A stretch of DNA of 16,734 nt. It comes from DATBMY01 sp036554605. GTDB taxonomy: Bacteria > Acidobacteriota > Blastocatellia > UBA7656. Of the stretch, positions 15,115-16,734 are shown piece after piece; positions within the stretch are counted from its first letter, which is position 1, and each line of letters starts with the position of its first letter. The notes beneath the pieces are model-generated. The model saw only the letters and a program-made list of their open reading frames with translations. It was not told the origin of the DNA and ran no database searches. The stretch is taken from the NCBI GenBank assembly GCA_036554605.1, contig DATBMY010000224.1, positions 1 through 16,734 on the forward strand, read 5' to 3'. Position numbers and translations under genes: made by a program.

Positions 15115-15117
15115 GCA

Positions 15118-15158
15118 GTTTTTGACGGGCGACTCAAGTATAAGGCCTGTTTTTGACG
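15118..15158. repeat. Two direct copies of GTTTTTGACG, 31 bp apart
   Basis: Identical decamers at 15118-15127 and 15149-15158 lie just upstream (minus-strand sense) of the TTGACA box. The 31-bp period is about three helical turns, so both copies face the same side of the DNA, as paired activator sites would. Confidence 0.4.
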
Positions 15159-15186
15159 CCGGGCTCAGATTTCCGGTCGAGACCGC

Positions 15187-15221
15187 GCCCGCGCGGGCCG
15201 TCGACAGGCGGCAAGGCCGCC
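15187..15221. repeat. GC-rich palindromes downstream of the hydrolase gene
   Basis: GCCCGCGCGGGC (15187-15198) is a perfect palindrome; GGCGGC/GCCGCC (15207-15212 and 15216-15221) forms a second stem with a 3-nt loop. They begin about 90 nt past the hydrolase stop on the minus strand and have no T-run, so they are at best a weak transcription end or mRNA 3' stabilising structure. Confidence 0.35.
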
Positions 15222-15312
15222 GGTTTCGTAAGGCCGCGCCAGAAAAACGGGATGCGCCCGGCCGGATGATTCGCGCTGAAGATCGCCTCCGCTTTATCGA
15301 CAGATCTTCACT

Positions 15313-16521
15313 CTATTCTTGCTTGCTGCCCGCGGCCTTCTCGCCGCGGCCGTTCGTCAAAGCGACCTCGCCCTTAGCCTCCCACGTCATCACCGCCGGC
15401 CAGTGGTTCTGATTCAAGAAACTCAGGTACTCTTTCTGCCCCTTCAGGTAATATCCAAGAAAAGCAACGCTGTAAGAATTGATGATCTTGTAGGTCGTCT
15501 CCATGTCCGTATAATCGAACTCCGCGCCCGACCCGCCGCGCTTGCCACGGCCTACGCCGTCGCCGAAGCTCTTGTTGATTTTGAACATGTCCGTGAACGA
15601 ATAATGGCCGCCGTCTTTCATCTCTATCAAAAACGCCGGCCCCGTATGCGCCGCGTGCCGGTCGCGTATCATCTTGTTCCCGCGCTCGCCCAGGGTGCGG
15701 TCCTCCGTGCCGAGCATGCGAAGCGTCGGAACAGTGAGGTTCGTATGTGTTTCGGGCGCGCCCGACATCGCGACTATAGCCTTGAAGCGCGGGTCGAGGT
15801 CGGCGACCCAGTGAGATGTGAAAGAGCCGAAAGACATCCCCGCCGCGGCCGCGCGAGCGGTGTCGATACGGCCCGCTAATCGCTTATCGCCGCCGCGGTC
15901 CCAGGCGATCATCTGGTCCAGCAGAAAGCTCACGTCTCGCGGCCGGTCCTTGGCAGAGTTATTCCGCTCCGATGCCTGAAACAATACCGGCTTGCCATCA
16001 ATAATAGTCATCCGCGCATTGCCCGTGTGGTCCGCCGATACGACTATGTACCCGTGGCTTGCGAGGTAATCGCACCAGAAAGTGTTCTGGTGTCGCGAGC
16101 CGCCGTTGCCGTGCGAGAAGATCACTACGGGGAATCTCCCCTGTCTTACGGGCGCGTTCCTGTATGCGTCGTTCCAGTAGGCCCGGTCGATCTCGGCCGC
16201 GCCGAGCCTGTAGGTCTTCTTTAACAGGTCGTCGATCTCTGCCGTGATGCCGCCCGGTATGAAATCCGAGTACTTATTTTTTGCCATCCGCCGCGCGGCG
16301 TCCGCGGCCGGGTACCATATTTCAGTGACAAGCGTGCGCGCTTTCTGAGTCACGTTATCCGTGCGGCTCTGGTCAACAAAGACCGTAGTGGTAACGCCCA
16401 CCGGGAAGGGGCCGGCCGAAAGCGGCTCCGCCGCGCCTTTGGTCTTTGCGAACCCGGCGACGGGCGTAACTAGAATTGCGAGCGCAAAGCATACTGCTTT
16501 CGTTAAGACATTAAAGCGCAT
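15313..16521 (-). CDS. Exported alpha/beta hydrolase, PAF-acetylhydrolase/dienelactone-hydrolase-like
   Basis: 402-residue serine hydrolase with a signal peptide (about 1-25, ending VAGFA-K), so probably periplasmic. The alpha/beta-hydrolase core starts near residue 125. The oxyanion-hole loop is FSHGNGGSR (135-143) and the nucleophile elbow is AGMSFGSF with Ser230. The likely acid is Asp274 in LGTEDRT and the likely base is His306 in DGGHYSF. TEIWYPA (66-72) and the SHG-loop layout resemble the platelet-activating-factor acetylhydrolase/predicted dienelactone hydrolase group, which cleave short acyl or other small esters. The substrate is unknown. An AGGAGAG ribosome site lies 6 nt before the ATG. 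The thiolase gene ends 35 bp upstream on the same strand, so the two may be co-transcribed. The polar, Glu/Lys-rich C-terminus looks disordered. Confidence 0.88.
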   Translation of the reverse strand: MRFNVLTKAVCFALAILVTPVAGFAKTKGAAEPLSAGPFPVGVTTTVFVDQSRTDNVTQKARTLVTEIWYPAADAARRMAKNKYSDFIPGGITAEIDDLLKKTYRLGAAEIDRAYWNDAYRNAPVRQGRFPVVIFSHGNGGSRHQNTFWCDYLASHGYIVVSADHTGNARMTIIDGKPVLFQASERNNSAKDRPRDVSFLLDQMIAWDRGGDKRLAGRIDTARAAAAGMSFGSFTSHWVADLDPRFKAIVAMSGAPETHTNLTVPTLRMLGTEDRTLGERGNKMIRDRHAAHTGPAFLIEMKDGGHYSFTDMFKINKSFGDGVGRGKRGGSGAEFDYTDMETTYKIINSYSVAFLGYYLKGQKEYLSFLNQNHWPAVMTWEAKGEVALTNGRGEKAAGSKQE

Positions 16522-16556
16522 GTCTTCTCTCCTGAAGGTGTAGATTATCGTTTCGA

Positions 16557-16734
16557 TTATCGCTCGACGGCCATCGCGACGGCGTTGCCGCCTCCGAGAC
16601 AGAGCGCGGCAAGCCCGCGCTTTGCGTCGCGGCGCTGCATCTCGTAAAGCAGCGTCACAAGTATGCGCGCGCCGCTCGCGCCAATCGGATGACCGAGCGC
16701 GACCGCGCCGCCATTTACGTTTAACCGCGCCGGG
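16557..16734 (-). CDS. Thiolase (acetyl-CoA acetyltransferase family), C-terminal fragment
   Basis: The last 58 residues of a thiolase; the rest lies beyond the right edge. NVNGGAVALGHPIGASGAR contains the active-site His of the GHPIGASG motif, and CLGGGNAVAMAVER at the end contains the second catalytic Cys (CLGGG). These are the family's standard C-terminal signatures. The enzyme condenses two acetyl-CoA or cleaves 3-ketoacyl-CoA; the fragment cannot distinguish biosynthetic from degradative types. It ends 35 bp before the hydrolase gene, with GATTATCG occurring twice across the junction. Confidence 0.93.
   Translation of the reverse strand, partial: PARLNVNGGAVALGHPIGASGARILVTLLYEMQRRDAKRGLAALCLGGGNAVAMAVER

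Larger units (their letters stand above)
14836..15312. other. Gene-free region between receptor and hydrolase genes
   Basis: 477 bp with no supported gene. Short plus-strand frames exist (14876-15088, 15122-15412) but lack ribosome sites and family resemblance. The right part is GC-rich with several short palindromes (15174-15185, 15187-15198, 15207-15221) just past the hydrolase stop codon. The middle (15028-15115) is AT-rich and promoter-like, and the left part holds a 12-bp hairpin. Most of it is probably the promoter and leader of the receptor gene. Confidence 0.65.

Noticed and set aside
15122..15412. Possible 96-codon plus-strand gene
   Set aside because: It overlaps the hydrolase 3' end antisense, with no ribosome site and Arg/Ala-rich composition.

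Overview
GC-rich (about 60%) bacterial chromosomal DNA, most likely from an Acidobacteriota member and tentatively class Blastocatellia. This rests on an orphan MacB/FtsX permease of the acidobacterial ADOP type at the left edge and a 1136-residue Oar-like TonB-dependent receptor with an N-terminal carboxypeptidase-regulatory-like domain. Both families are greatly expanded in Acidobacteriota. No rRNA, tRNA, CRISPR array, transposase, integrase or phage gene was found. This looks like ordinary chromosome with an under-described metabolic gene cluster rather than a mobile or defence island.

Layout. (1) 1-1902, minus: ADOP-type permease, cut by the window edge. (2) 1903-2254: divergent intergenic region with G-rich heptamer repeats in inverted arrangement, a predicted G-quadruplex motif and an extended -10 promoter. 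(3) 2255-11300, plus: a co-directional run of eight genes: DUF2339 membrane protein, FGGY (gluconokinase-like) kinase, small coiled-coil protein, transaldolase, DUF2889 protein, MaoC-like hydratase, benzoylformate decarboxylase-like ThDP enzyme and exported amidohydrolase. Gaps are 6-38 bp, except for 133 bp before transaldolase, which holds a perfect 14-bp hairpin. (4) 11364-11400: a strong intrinsic terminator on the minus strand, between the convergent amidohydrolase and receptor genes. (5) 11425-14835, minus: Oar-like TonB-dependent receptor. (6) 14836-15312: gene-free leader/promoter region with a hairpin, spaced repeats and a TTGACA box. (7) 15313-16521, minus: exported alpha/beta hydrolase (PAF-acetylhydrolase/dienelactone-hydrolase-like). 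(8) 16557-16734, minus: C-terminus of a thiolase.

Function. The kinase and transaldolase suggest sugar-acid or pentose-phosphate metabolism. The next four genes (DUF2889, MaoC, ThDP enzyme, amidohydrolase) are packed tightly enough to be one transcription unit and look like a small uncharacterised catabolic module acting on a 2-keto acid or acyl-CoA. The ThDP enzyme resembles benzoylformate decarboxylase along its whole length but lacks one of that enzyme's active-site histidines, so its substrate is open. The receptor, hydrolase and thiolase fit an outer-membrane uptake and ester/acyl-CoA breakdown lifestyle, but nothing in the sequence ties them directly to the plus-strand cluster.
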